Source: Flavimaribacter sp024343425 (lineage in GTDB: Bacteria > Pseudomonadota > Alphaproteobacteria > Rhizobiales > Rhizobiaceae). Taken from it: a DNA stretch of 64,000 nt. Both the position numbers and the translations under genes were made by a program. Of the stretch, positions 35,339 to 44,147 are shown one piece after another (the first letter of the stretch is position 1; every line of letters begins with the position of its first letter). Below the pieces are notes generated by a model. That model made no database searches. It saw only the letters and a list, made by a program, of their open reading frames with translations, and was not told the DNA's origin. The stretch lies in NCBI GenBank assembly GCA_965227645.1, contig OZ245773.1:3658001-3722000 (forward strand), read 5' to 3'.

Positions 35339-36165
35339 TTCACGGCGCCCGCGCCGAGGCCAGAAACGATATGCCGTTGGGCGACGCCAACGAATAGAAG
35401 CGCAGGGACCATCGAAACGATGGAAACAGCTGCTATCAAGGGCCAGTCGAAAGACATCGTGCCCGCCATCGAGGCCACAGCAACGGGCACTGTCTGCGAG
35501 TCGCGAGAGGTCAGGATGAAAGCAAGCAGGAACTCGTTCCAGGAGAAAATGAAAACGATGATCCCCACAGAGGCGAGCATCGGTCGGGCGATCGGAATAA
35601 TCACGATCCAGAGCACCTGAAGATGCGTCGCGCCGTCGAGCAATGCGGCCTGGTCCAGATCGATCGGAATCGACCTGAAATAGGTCACCAGCATCCAGAT
35701 CGCCATCGGCAAGGTCAGGGTCAAATGGGCAAGCGCCACGGCTATTGGCGTATCGAGCAAACCAATCGCCCGAAACAGCACGTAAAGAGGGATTATGACC
35801 GCGAAGAGCGGCGCCATACGCACCGAGAGCAGCCAGAATGAAAGGTTCTCCTGCACCTTGCCGGTCATACGGGTGAGCGCATACGCGGCCGGCACACCGA
35901 GTAGTATTGTCAGGACGACATTCGCCAGGGCGATCGTAAGACTTGTCTGGAACGAGCCCAGAAAACCCTGAGTGAAAATCCGGGTATAGGCCGAGAACTC
36001 GGGTTTGAAGACAAATTCGGGCGGGACCGCCAGTGCAGCGTTGCGGGTTTTTACAGAGCCGAGCGCAAGCCACAGGATAGGAAACAGGACAAAGCCGACC
36101 GCAACTGACAGAAACGCGGCGTGACCCAACTTTTTCCACTTCGATTGTCCGGCGTAGTCTCCCAT
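35335..36165 (-). CDS. Maltose-type ABC permease (MalG-like)
   Basis: A 276-residue inner-membrane permease with six predicted helices. The ATPase-contact EAA loop is DGATHLQVLWIVIIPIARP. The length and C-terminal GAVK ending fit the MalG/UgpE group. The ATG at 36165 overlaps the stop of the partner permease (TGATG), which sets the start; a longer frame to 36285 lies inside that gene. With the MalF-like partner, the binding protein and the MalK-like ATPase it forms a complete carbohydrate importer. Confidence 0.92.
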   Translation of the reverse strand: MGDYAGQSKWKKLGHAAFLSVAVGFVLFPILWLALGSVKTRNAALAVPPEFVFKPEFSAYTRIFTQGFLGSFQTSLTIALANVVLTILLGVPAAYALTRMTGKVQENLSFWLLSVRMAPLFAVIIPLYVLFRAIGLLDTPIAVALAHLTLTLPMAIWMLVTYFRSIPIDLDQAALLDGATHLQVLWIVIIPIARPMLASVGIIVFIFSWNEFLLAFILTSRDSQTVPVAVASMAGTMSFDWPLIAAVSIVSMVPALLFVGVAQRHIVSGLGAGAVK

Positions 36166-37013
36166 CACGCTTTCCTCATGAGTCTTGCGAACATGACGCC
36201 TGCGGTGATCGTCGTAACGACCAGCATCACCACGCCAAGCGCCGCCGCTCCGCCGAGATCGTAACTCTGAAAAGCGGTTTTCCAACCCAACAGAGAGAGG
36301 GTCTGGGTTGCGCGACCGGGACCGCCTTTCGTCATCACATAGATAAGTTCGAAAGTGTTGATCGCATCGACGACGCGGAACAGGAGGGCTACGGCGACCG
36401 CAGAACGTAGCAGCGGCAGGGTTACCGTGAAGAATTCCTGCACGGCTGTCGCGCCGTCGAGGCGCACAGCCTCATAGTAGTCGCGCGGAATACTCTGCAG
36501 GGCGGCCAGGAAGATCAGGAACATGAACGGTGTCCGGCTCCAGACATCGGCGATGATGACGGACACCAGCGCCCCGGCGGGACTTGAAAGCATGTTCACG
36601 TCGAGACCGATCGCCGGGAACAGCCATGCGCCCAGGAATCCAATCTCGCCATTCAGCAGAAAGCGCCACGTAAAACCTGCGACGACCGGCGGAATAACGA
36701 GCGGAAGCACGATGACCGATCGAAGAACGCCAGATCGCGAGTGTTGCAGCGCCAAGGCCATCAGCATTGCCAAAACCAGCATGACGCCGGTCGAGAACAC
36801 GAGATACAGAGCCGTGACCTCGGCTGAGTCATAGAAACTTGGCGACCGAAACAGCGTGCGAAAATTGGCGATCCCGTCAAAGTAGACGCCAGGTGAAGTG
36901 ATCACCCAGTGACTGAGGCTCATCCAGAAAAGATAACCGGTCGGAAACAGCACGACCATTCCCAGCGCCAACAGCGTGGGAAGGAAAAACCATAATCGCC
37001 AGTCTTTCAACAT
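36165..37013 (-). CDS. Maltose-type ABC permease (MalF-like)
   Basis: A 282-residue permease of the MalF/UgpA group with six helices, starting LKDWRLWFFLPTLLALGMVVLFPTGYLFW. The EAA loop DGATAVQEFFTVTLPLLRS contacts the ATPase. It follows the binding-protein gene after a GC-rich hairpin and is coupled to the MalG-like gene by a TGATG overlap. Such permeases carry mono- or oligosaccharides or polyols. Confidence 0.92.
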   Translation of the reverse strand: MLKDWRLWFFLPTLLALGMVVLFPTGYLFWMSLSHWVITSPGVYFDGIANFRTLFRSPSFYDSAEVTALYLVFSTGVMLVLAMLMALALQHSRSGVLRSVIVLPLVIPPVVAGFTWRFLLNGEIGFLGAWLFPAIGLDVNMLSSPAGALVSVIIADVWSRTPFMFLIFLAALQSIPRDYYEAVRLDGATAVQEFFTVTLPLLRSAVAVALLFRVVDAINTFELIYVMTKGGPGRATQTLSLLGWKTAFQSYDLGGAAALGVVMLVVTTITAGVMFARLMRKA

Positions 37014-37041
37014 GGATCGCGCTTTCTCGAGATTAAAGGGT

Positions 37042-37066
37042 GCGTCCGGCCGCGCTGGCCGGACGC
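37042..37066 (-). promoter_or_regulatory. GC-rich hairpin between binding protein and permease genes
   Basis: GCGTCCGGCC and GGCCGGACGC form a perfect ten-base-pair stem with a five-base loop, in the 65-base gap between the binding-protein stop and the MalF-like start. No long T run follows. It probably protects the binding-protein message, raising binding-protein output over the permeases. Confidence 0.55.
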
Positions 37067-37078
37067 CGTTGGCTGCGG

Positions 37079-38449
37079 CTACTCGTAGTAGCCGGCGCGA
37101 TCCATACGCTCGGTCGCCCAGGTCTGAAGCTCGTCCAGCACTTCGTCGACGGACTGGCTGCCCGAAATCGCGGATGAGGCCGCCGTGCCGATTTGATCCA
37201 TGAACTCTGTCAGTTCCGGGATATACGGGAAATAATGCGGATCGGCGTCATAGAACGAAGCTTCGATCTGATCCAGCATTTCCTGCGGCCATTTTTCGGT
37301 GAGCACGGGTCCGTGCATGATCGACGGATAGGTGGTGTAGGGCCAACCGATTGCTGCGGCGAAATCCTGCATGACGCCTTCGCTGGTCATGAAGGCGAGA
37401 ACCTTGTAGGCGTCTTCCTTGTGCTTGGAGAACGCGCTGACGCCCACCGAGAAGGTCCAGAAGCTCTGCACAACCTTTCCCGAAGGTCCGGCCGGCGACG
37501 GTGCAAAGGCGCTGTGTTCCTTGACTTCAGGAACTTCAGATCCCGGAATACCGGCGAAGGCATTGATTGCCGACGGGAAGACAATAGCCGCCTTGCCCTG
37601 GGAATAGAGATTCATCATATCCACCCAGGTATGGCCTGCGATGCCAGGCGGACCATAGTCACGCGACCAGTTCACAAAAGTGGAAAAACCGTCTTTGAAA
37701 TCGCCGGTAAATATCGGTTTCGCCTTGGCGGCCTTTATTTCTTCCGGTGTTGTCGGACCGCCCTCGAACCAGGCCGGATAGCCCGCATAGGCATAGACGA
37801 AACCGTTGAGGTCGAGCGAGGGTTCTTCGCCCGGCGCGCCACGCATGGTTATCGGGTAGATATCAGTAATCCCGTCTGCGGCGAAGCCGTCCTTCAGAGT
37901 CTGGAGGGCTTTCTCCATTTCTTCGGTGGTTTTCGGGAATTCCGCTATCCCGTATTTGTCGAACAGATCCTTTCGATACACAGCGCCAGCGCCAAAGGAA
38001 TAGTACGGCAGGGCGTAGAGCTCACCACCCACGGTGTTTGCCTCGAGGAACGGCGGGTAGACCTTCGCCGGATCGAACAAGTCCGACGCCGTTTCGAGGT
38101 ACGGTCCGAGCGCTTCGAGATAGCCGGCAGCTGAGAACGTCTGGACCGCGCCGTCACTGCCAAGCATGACGAGATCGTAGTTGCCAGTGCCGTTGACGAG
38201 ATCGAGAAGCACCTTCTGGCGCGCCACATCTTCGTCGGCGTACTCCATGTTCACGACGATGTCGTATTCTTTCTCGAAATCGAGCAGCTTCTGGGTCTTC
38301 TCGGCGCCGGTAGGACCGAACAGGTCAGCCCAGGCGAAGCCCGCTCCGAACCCGACGACGTTAATTTCGGTTTGAGCGAATGACGGCGTGGCAACAAAGC
38401 CGGTCAGGCAAGCCGCTATGATCGCGCTTCTTTTCAGGTGGATACTCAT
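37079..38449 (-). CDS. Maltose-type ABC solute-binding protein (family 1)
   Basis: A 456-residue extracellular binding protein with a classical signal peptide (IIAACLTGFVATPSFAQ). Family 1 features include an N-terminal TEINVVGFGAGFAW strand and a MALPYYSFG-like segment (LYALPYYSFGAGAVYRKDLFDKYGI) that is typical of carbohydrate-binding members. Its length is at the long end of the family. The ATG at 38449 has AAAGGA upstream; a frame to 38506 overlaps the end of the ATPase gene. It delivers the sugar to the MalF/MalG-like channel. Confidence 0.92.
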   Translation of the reverse strand: MSIHLKRSAIIAACLTGFVATPSFAQTEINVVGFGAGFAWADLFGPTGAEKTQKLLDFEKEYDIVVNMEYADEDVARQKVLLDLVNGTGNYDLVMLGSDGAVQTFSAAGYLEALGPYLETASDLFDPAKVYPPFLEANTVGGELYALPYYSFGAGAVYRKDLFDKYGIAEFPKTTEEMEKALQTLKDGFAADGITDIYPITMRGAPGEEPSLDLNGFVYAYAGYPAWFEGGPTTPEEIKAAKAKPIFTGDFKDGFSTFVNWSRDYGPPGIAGHTWVDMMNLYSQGKAAIVFPSAINAFAGIPGSEVPEVKEHSAFAPSPAGPSGKVVQSFWTFSVGVSAFSKHKEDAYKVLAFMTSEGVMQDFAAAIGWPYTTYPSIMHGPVLTEKWPQEMLDQIEASFYDADPHYFPYIPELTEFMDQIGTAASSAISGSQSVDEVLDELQTWATERMDRAGYYE

Positions 38450-38502
38450 GGTGTTCCTTTCTAGACCTTCCCGCCTGTCATGACGGTGTGTGACCCCACA
38501 AC

Positions 38503-39591
38503 TCATTTCACGGTGTGGTTTTTGATCGAAAGCCCGCCGGAATCAAAGATATGCGCGCGGGCTGCGTTAAATCCGACCCACACGGCGTCTCCGTTATGAG
38601 CCGAGAAATCTGGCGTCATTTTCGCGGTAATCCGCCCTGCATCCGTTTCCGTGTGGATGAGAATCTCGCTGCCTAGGTGCTCGGCCGAAATGATGCTGCC
38701 GCTCAGCACGCCGTCGCTTTCTGATACGATTCGCGTATCCTCCGGGCGGATCCCGAGAAATCCCGGAATGGCCGCTTCCGATGACGGCAGGCTGACGGTC
38801 ACCTGCGAGCCTCCCGCCAGGGTCAGCGTCGCATCGGCCCTGTCTCGCTTCACGGATGCGACATCAAGCACATTCATCTTTGGCGAGCCGAGGAACGTGG
38901 CGACAAAAAGATTAGCCGGATTTCGGTACAGTTCGAGCGGGGTTCCGTGCTGTACGATTTGACCTTCGTCGAGCAACACGATCCGGTCGGCCATGGTCAT
39001 GGCCTCTGTCTGGTCATGCGTCACATAGATCATGGTGGTGTTTATCTGCTGGTGTAGACGGCTGATCTCAAGCCTAGTCTCCACTCTGAGCGCCGCATCG
39101 AGGTTTGACAGCGGCTCATCGAAGAGAAAGGCCTTGGGATCGCGCACGATCGCACGGCCGATCGCAACCCGCTGTCGCTGTCCGCCGGACAGTTCCGCTG
39201 GCTTGCGATCCAGGAGGTTGTCAAGCTTCAGCATCCGCGCCACTTCAGCCGCGCGTTTGCGCCGTTTGGATTTCGAGACACCCGCGAGACGCAGGCTCAC
39301 CGTCATGTTTTCGGCTACCGTCATGTGCGGATAAAGCGCATAGGACTGAAACACCATGCCGATTTCACGTTTGCCCGGAGGCACATCCGTAAACCGGTCT
39401 TCGCCAAAGTATATCTCGCCGCTGTCAGGCTGTTCGAGACCGGCGATCATCCGCAGAATAGTCGACTTTCCGCAACCGGACGGCCCGACGAAAGCAACGA
39501 ACTCACCGTGTTTTGCTTCGAAGCTCACACCATTGATCACGTCGACTGCACCGTAGGACTTTCTAATGTCCTGCAATCGTAAGGCGACCAT
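38503..39591 (-). CDS. MalK/UgpC-type ABC transporter ATPase
   Basis: A 362-residue ATPase of the carbohydrate importer class. Walker A is VGPSGCGKSTILRMIAG, the signature LSGGQRQRVAIGRAIVRDP, Walker B AFLFDEPLSNLDAALR. The C-terminal 120 residues form a regulatory OB-fold (TOBE) domain (GFLGIRPEDTRI). The start is the ATG at 39591 after AGGGGAAAAC. It is the first gene of operon D, directly behind the 18-base operator, an order seen in some rhizobial sugar operons. Confidence 0.93.
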   Translation of the reverse strand: MVALRLQDIRKSYGAVDVINGVSFEAKHGEFVAFVGPSGCGKSTILRMIAGLEQPDSGEIYFGEDRFTDVPPGKREIGMVFQSYALYPHMTVAENMTVSLRLAGVSKSKRRKRAAEVARMLKLDNLLDRKPAELSGGQRQRVAIGRAIVRDPKAFLFDEPLSNLDAALRVETRLEISRLHQQINTTMIYVTHDQTEAMTMADRIVLLDEGQIVQHGTPLELYRNPANLFVATFLGSPKMNVLDVASVKRDRADATLTLAGGSQVTVSLPSSEAAIPGFLGIRPEDTRIVSESDGVLSGSIISAEHLGSEILIHTETDAGRITAKMTPDFSAHNGDAVWVGFNAARAHIFDSGGLSIKNHTVK

Positions 39592-39645
39592 GTTTTCCCC
39601 TATCCAGGTGCATTTCAACGCGAGTGCTCAATCACACAAAGGATT

Positions 39646-39663
39646 TATTGGAGCGCTCCAATA
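39646..39663. promoter_or_regulatory. LacI operator TATTGGAGCGCTCCAATA
   Basis: A perfect 18-base palindrome with the core TTGGAGCGCTCCAA, a form common for LacI-family sugar repressors in rhizobia. It lies 54 bases upstream of the ATPase start and just behind the stop of the LacI gene, so that regulator very likely represses operon D from here. Confidence 0.75.
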
Positions 39664-39710
39664 GGAGTAAAAAAATTCTGTCGCATAATGTCAAGCTAAA
39701 TCGATCCGGA

Positions 39711-40751
39711 TTAGCAGTGAGACCCTTTTGAACTGCGACGCACGACCAGTTCTGGAGTGACGAGCTGCTTCGATACGGGCTCGCCGGGCTGCTCTAGTCG
39801 ACGAATCATGGCGTCCACACCCTTCTTCGCAAGTTCCTGAGCGGGCTGCTTCACAGTAGAGAGAGATAACGTTTCGGTTCGAGCTAGCATGACATCGTCA
39901 TAGCCAACAATTCTGACCTGATCCGGGATCATGATTCCGCTCCGAATTGCAACATTCATAACCCCTACCGCTGCCATGTCGTTACAGACGAAGATTGCGT
40001 CAGGAAGAGGTGTGGCGCCGTCGAATATCTGACTGCCCGCCCCGGCGCCCGCATCCATTGTAAATGCCGCCTCGACAATGCGAACTCTGTCAGACAGACC
40101 GTGGCTTTCCATTGCAGTCCTGTAGCCCTGACGCATACGTTCCGCGCCCGGCGAGGCGCCACCGCCGACATGCACAATTGAACGGCACCCCTGAGCGACC
40201 AGATGTTCGACAACATCGTTGGCGCCAGCGACATGATCTGTCGTAACGCTGTCAATGTTCACGATCCTCAGCAGACGACCGATGTATACGCTCGGAATTT
40301 GCTGGGCAATGTTGGCGATCGCGGCTTTTTCATAGGGCGAATCGATCAGAATGACGCCAGACACACGGTGTGCGAGAAGCGATTCAAGTGCATGCTCCGC
40401 TTTCTCATCTGTGTCCGCATCAAGGGAGACAATCGTAGGATACCCTCGTTTCTCTGCCTCGATTGCGACAAACTTGGCGATCTGGGCCTGCAATGGATTG
40501 GCGACATCGCCGACAATCGCTCCAAGGTAAGACGTACGGGCGCTCGCCAGTGAACGCGCCGCGAGATTCGGCAGATAGTTCAATTGCCGAGCGGCAAGTT
40601 CAACACGTGTTCGCGTTTCCGCTCGCACATTGCCTTCACCGCGCAGCGCCAAAGAGGCCAGACTGCGAGAGACGCCAGCGGCCTTGGCGACATCCGTCAA
40701 CGTTGGACGGGATTTGACCAGATTCTGGCTCATGATCTCAAGCTGATCCAT
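39711..40751 (-). CDS. LacI-family transcriptional regulator
   Basis: A 346-residue LacI/GalR-family regulator. The helix-turn-helix is PTLTDVAKAAGVSRSLASLA at about residues 16-35, with hinge helix NLAARSLASART. The effector domain includes GVILIDSPYEKAA, DAIFVCNDMAAVGVMNVA and VRIVGYDDVMLARTETLSLSTV. It is transcribed in the same direction as operon D and ends 47 bases before the 18-base operator. An ATG six codons downstream (40733) is an alternative start. It most likely represses operon D in the absence of its sugar. Confidence 0.92.
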   Translation of the reverse strand: MDQLEIMSQNLVKSRPTLTDVAKAAGVSRSLASLALRGEGNVRAETRTRVELAARQLNYLPNLAARSLASARTSYLGAIVGDVANPLQAQIAKFVAIEAEKRGYPTIVSLDADTDEKAEHALESLLAHRVSGVILIDSPYEKAAIANIAQQIPSVYIGRLLRIVNIDSVTTDHVAGANDVVEHLVAQGCRSIVHVGGGASPGAERMRQGYRTAMESHGLSDRVRIVEAAFTMDAGAGAGSQIFDGATPLPDAIFVCNDMAAVGVMNVAIRSGIMIPDQVRIVGYDDVMLARTETLSLSTVKQPAQELAKKGVDAMIRRLEQPGEPVSKQLVTPELVVRRSSKGSHC

Positions 40752-41117
40752 TTTGACTGATTGCCTAATGAATATTGCAGCTTCATAGTTTTGGCAATTT
40801 TTATGACGGCCGGTGATGACGAGCCAACTGCACAGCGAAAGGGTTAGATCTTTACTCCCAGTAAGACCAAATTTACTTGTTGATCTGTCTGGTGGAGAGG
40901 ACGAGCAAGCATCCCAGAGGATCTCGAACTAGGAGTGATTCGGGATCGGAGCTAACTGTACTGGACCTGATTTTGACCGGACAGTGCATTCACAGGACAG
41001 TCGCGAAACTCTTACAATCTAAGCAGTACACAATCTGGAGACGTACTAGACAGAATGGACGGCCGGCACGCAGCTCTCATCAGATTGGAGTAGCGCATTG
41101 CCGCTGTCTCAAAAGAG
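40752..41117. other. Gap without a recognisable gene
   Basis: About 370 bases between the LacI gene and the IS701 remnant. I see no gene, strong hairpin or repeat. The promoter of the LacI gene should lie in its first 100 bases. Confidence 0.4.
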
Positions 41118-41716
41118 ATCAAATACAGTGCCGATGCCGACAAGCGCACCCGCTCATCGGGCAAACCGCTGGCCGTGGCCGGAACAGCCAAGGACGTCGC
41201 TGAAGCCTTGCCTGCGGCTACCTGGCGACGGCTGTCGGCAGGCGAGGGAAGCAATGGCGCGCGACTGCACGATTGGACCTATCTCGAACTGGCCGATCTC
41301 GATGCCGGTGATTTCAATGCGATATTTCCCGGCATCTGGACACTCGGGCTGATGATCCGCCGGAACATCGCCGACGGCGATCTCGCCTTCTTCTCGACAT
41401 GGCGTCCGATGGGCACGTCCATGGAAAAGCTGGTGACCGTCGAGGGGCATCGCTTGGCCATCGAAGACGGCTTCGAAACCGCCAAGAGCGAGTTCGGCCT
41501 CGACCACAACGAAACCCGCTCCTGGCATGGCTGGCATCGCCTGTCTCGCTGGACATGCTTGCATTCGCCATGATGGCCGTCATTCGCATGTCCGCCAACG
41601 CCATACCGCCCCTAAAAACAATACGGCGCGCAAGGCGCAAAATCGACAGTTGATCCGCTGGTCGATCCAGGAAATCCGGCGCATTGCAACCCGCCTCGCA
41701 TGTCAACGTATCTAAC
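41118..41716 (+). pseudogene. IS701-type transposase remnant
   Basis: Forward-strand coding resembles the C-terminal half of an IS701-like DDE transposase: GKPLAVAGTAKDVAEALP, WRRLSAGEGSNGARLHDW, YLELADLDAGDFNAIFPG, GHRLAIEDGFETAKSEFGLD and HNETRSWHGWHR. The glutamate in the AIED-FE-AK block would be the catalytic one. A frameshift near 41540 moves the homology to another frame (SLDMLAFAMMAVIRM), and a third carries LIRWSIQEIRRIATRLA. The N-terminal half is absent. It is a dead fragment. Confidence 0.75.
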
Positions 41717-41807
41717 CTGCCTATGTTATTGCATGGTCGCTATGGCGGTGCGCGCATCAGGCCTCAGCACAACAGGCCCACCTCAGATCAAAAATGCAAC
41801 TGTAGCG

Positions 41808-43598
41808 CTAGTACTTCGAATCAACTGTAGGATAGCGAACTGCATCGACAATTTCTGCCCGGCGTTTCAGCGTACCCTCTTGCTCATTGCCATACCGTCC
41901 GGTCATAGTTGGCTTGTCGTGACCGACAACAGTTCCAATTTCCTCATCAGAAAAACCAGCTAGCCGCGCTCGGTCTACAAAAGTATGCCGAAGACCATAG
42001 GTTACAATATCCTTCCCAGTTTTAATTCCGATTCTGACAAGGTAGCGATTAAACTCTCTGGAAAACTGTGCGGCAATCTGCCCAGTTTGTGGAATTGTTA
42101 CTTCGGGAAAAATTTGCTTGTCTTCCGCAGCTACCCTAGCTCGAAAGTGGGACAGAAAGCCCCGATGGATCAGTTGTTGATGAATTGGCACGACGCGCAT
42201 TGAACTACTTGTTTTGGTTCGCTTTGCGCCTTCACCTTCTTCCGTGATGTGCATAACCCAGATGCCATGCAATTCCCGCACGTCACCAACATGAAGCTGC
42301 GCTATCTCGGCAGGACGAGCTCCACTATAGAGCATGATATATGGAATCCAGTAACGATGATCTCGAACTACAACTTCCCCTGGCTCATCTGCATCTCGCC
42401 AAATTTCGCTTTTGCAACCAGAGAAGAGAGGTGACGAAAACAGCTGGAACAATACTTCATCAGAAAAGGACGTTCGCTTATTGGTCGGGCCGTTCTTTTT
42501 CGGCAACATGTCTGCCACGGGATTAGCTTGCAGATAGTCATGCCTTACTAGCCAACGACAGAAACCGCTTAGGCTTGCCATGTAACGTCTCATAGTGTTC
42601 CGAGTTATGGTCGGCTTTGGTTGTTTACTATTTTTATTTTTAAGTACTGTCTCACGAATGCCTAATCCTGCGAATGCTGCAGTCTCGCTGGCTTTTACAG
42701 GCCACTCTGCAAGTATTTCTTTCCAATTTCGAACGTGGCGTCTGTTGATATTACACGCAAGAACACGGAACCCAACAAAATCAGCAAAATGTTGCACGTC
42801 TCGGCGTGCTTGGTGCAGAGTTTCTGGACGAATATTGTTCGGATTCTCTGCTTCATACTTGGAGAATAGCTCCATAATGCCCTCTCCAACCATTCCGATC
42901 TTCTTTTCGAGACTCGATGGCTCAACAACGATTGGATCACGAGGCTCACCGGTATAGTCCCCTTTTTCGCGCTCCATATAGCGCTTTAGTTGCTCGATAT
43001 CCGCCCGCATGAGTTTGAAGCAAAGTTCACGATATTGAACTCCGCCGCGCTCAATAATGAATTTGTGCTTAGCCAAAAATCGGTCAGCATCAGCTTCTAT
43101 GAGCCGGGTATCGCCAATCGCTAGATCCAAACGGAGGCGCTTCAATCGGGCCGCCCGAAGTCTGGCATCCCAAGTTGGTTTTCCTACCAGTGATTCTACA
43201 TCGCTCATCGCATTTATCATCGCGATCGGACCTGCATCAGCAGCGCCAGATTTCAGAGCGTCAATAGATGCTTTATTAGTCGCGGTTTCGATTTCATCAA
43301 GCGACGGACGGTTTGCTCGCTCGAAATCCGCTTCTTCGAGTTTCTTGGTATAGTGCTCCCAGACAGCCGCTTTCATGTCTGTTTCACTGAGTTCACGTCG
43401 ACGGCGTATATTGTCAAAGGTGGCAAGCCACGCATCGAGGACAGCAACTTTTCGTCGCTTCGCTTCCTGATAATCTTTCGTGGCTAGTGAACGCCAAATC
43501 TGCTTCTTTCCCCCCATTGAATGCTGCAAATCAGATGGCACATGAATTAATGCGTAGTATACGGCACCTCGCCTAATTAAGTTTGAACTTCTTGCCAT
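41808..43598 (-). CDS. Tyrosine recombinase/phage-type integrase
   Basis: About 596 residues. The N-terminus SSNLIRRGAVYYALIHVPSD matches the DUF6538-type leader of large integrases. A core-binding region (about 280-400) and a catalytic domain follow. The catalytic residues appear as Arg in MLYSGARPAEIAQLH, Arg-His in VTYGLRHTFVDRARL, His in GTVVGHDKPTMTGRYG, and the nucleophile Tyr in that last block. The first His of the usual H-x-L-R box is a Tyr here (YGLR). The start is uncertain: ATG at 43598 gives the family-like beginning, while the frame extends to 43673. The gene is AT-richer than its neighbours. It probably moved the surrounding island, but no attachment site was identified. Confidence 0.88.
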   Translation of the reverse strand: MARSSNLIRRGAVYYALIHVPSDLQHSMGGKKQIWRSLATKDYQEAKRRKVAVLDAWLATFDNIRRRRELSETDMKAAVWEHYTKKLEEADFERANRPSLDEIETATNKASIDALKSGAADAGPIAMINAMSDVESLVGKPTWDARLRAARLKRLRLDLAIGDTRLIEADADRFLAKHKFIIERGGVQYRELCFKLMRADIEQLKRYMEREKGDYTGEPRDPIVVEPSSLEKKIGMVGEGIMELFSKYEAENPNNIRPETLHQARRDVQHFADFVGFRVLACNINRRHVRNWKEILAEWPVKASETAAFAGLGIRETVLKNKNSKQPKPTITRNTMRRYMASLSGFCRWLVRHDYLQANPVADMLPKKNGPTNKRTSFSDEVLFQLFSSPLFSGCKSEIWRDADEPGEVVVRDHRYWIPYIMLYSGARPAEIAQLHVGDVRELHGIWVMHITEEGEGAKRTKTSSSMRVVPIHQQLIHRGFLSHFRARVAAEDKQIFPEVTIPQTGQIAAQFSREFNRYLVRIGIKTGKDIVTYGLRHTFVDRARLAGFSDEEIGTVVGHDKPTMTGRYGNEQEGTLKRRAEIVDAVRYPTVDSKY

Positions 43599-43800
43599 CT
43601 GATGCCAATCCAAATTCAATTCATTAGCATAATTCGTTAGCACTCTATATATGATTAACATAATGAAAAACAATATTATTTCTTATTATCATATACTTAT
43701 AAGCATAAAAATATCTGCCGCTTAAATTCCAGGTTCCCCAGCCAACAAAATCAAGCACCTAGCTCTCTCAAAAACTCGCTAGTCTCTTCTTAGTCTCACT

Positions 43801-44139
43801 TTAGGCTGAAAAATTTAGGGCTGGAGCGCCGTTATGGAGGCTCGATCGTCGAACATTCCATATACAAAATCCAAGAGAAATTATCGCAGTAACAATGGCT
43901 ACTTCCAGAAACCCGATTGACCACCAAATCGCTCGGTCAGCCTTCTCCTTATTGCCGCTGTAAAGGGAAAAAGCGTGTTGAACGATTGTTAGATTTCTAA
44001 GGTAGCCGAAGGCGAGGGCGAGAGTGGCAGATACAATCCCCCAGGCGAACCAAATAAGAGGTGCGGTCAGATTACCTATTGGATTGACCGGAACGAAAGA
44101 GTCCGAATAGGGATCCCCATTGGATTGCGGATATGCGAT
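43801..44139 (-). pseudogene. Membrane protein C-terminus cut off by the IS630 insertion
   Basis: On the minus strand an open frame of about 112 codons ends at 43801. It encodes two clear hydrophobic segments, LIWFAWGIVSATLALAFGYL and FLEVAIVTAIISLGFCIW, joined by a polar loop (LYSGNKEKADRAIWW). There is no start codon, and the homology-like composition stops at about 44139, where the IS630 gene begins. The missing N-terminus is not found on the other side of the transposase gene. The family is not recognised; the fragment resembles the tail of a small two- to four-helix membrane protein. Confidence 0.5.
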
Positions 44140-44147
44140 TCAGAGGG

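Noticed and set aside
35339..36139. N-terminal extension of the SDR frame
   Set aside because: It overlaps the MalG-like permease, has no homology, and the ATG at 35338 begins exactly at the SDR cofactor motif.
43730..43800. Possible tRNA end as an attachment site next to the recombinase
   Set aside because: ttccaggttccccagcca superficially resembles a tRNA 3' end, but no T-loop consensus or cloverleaf could be formed.
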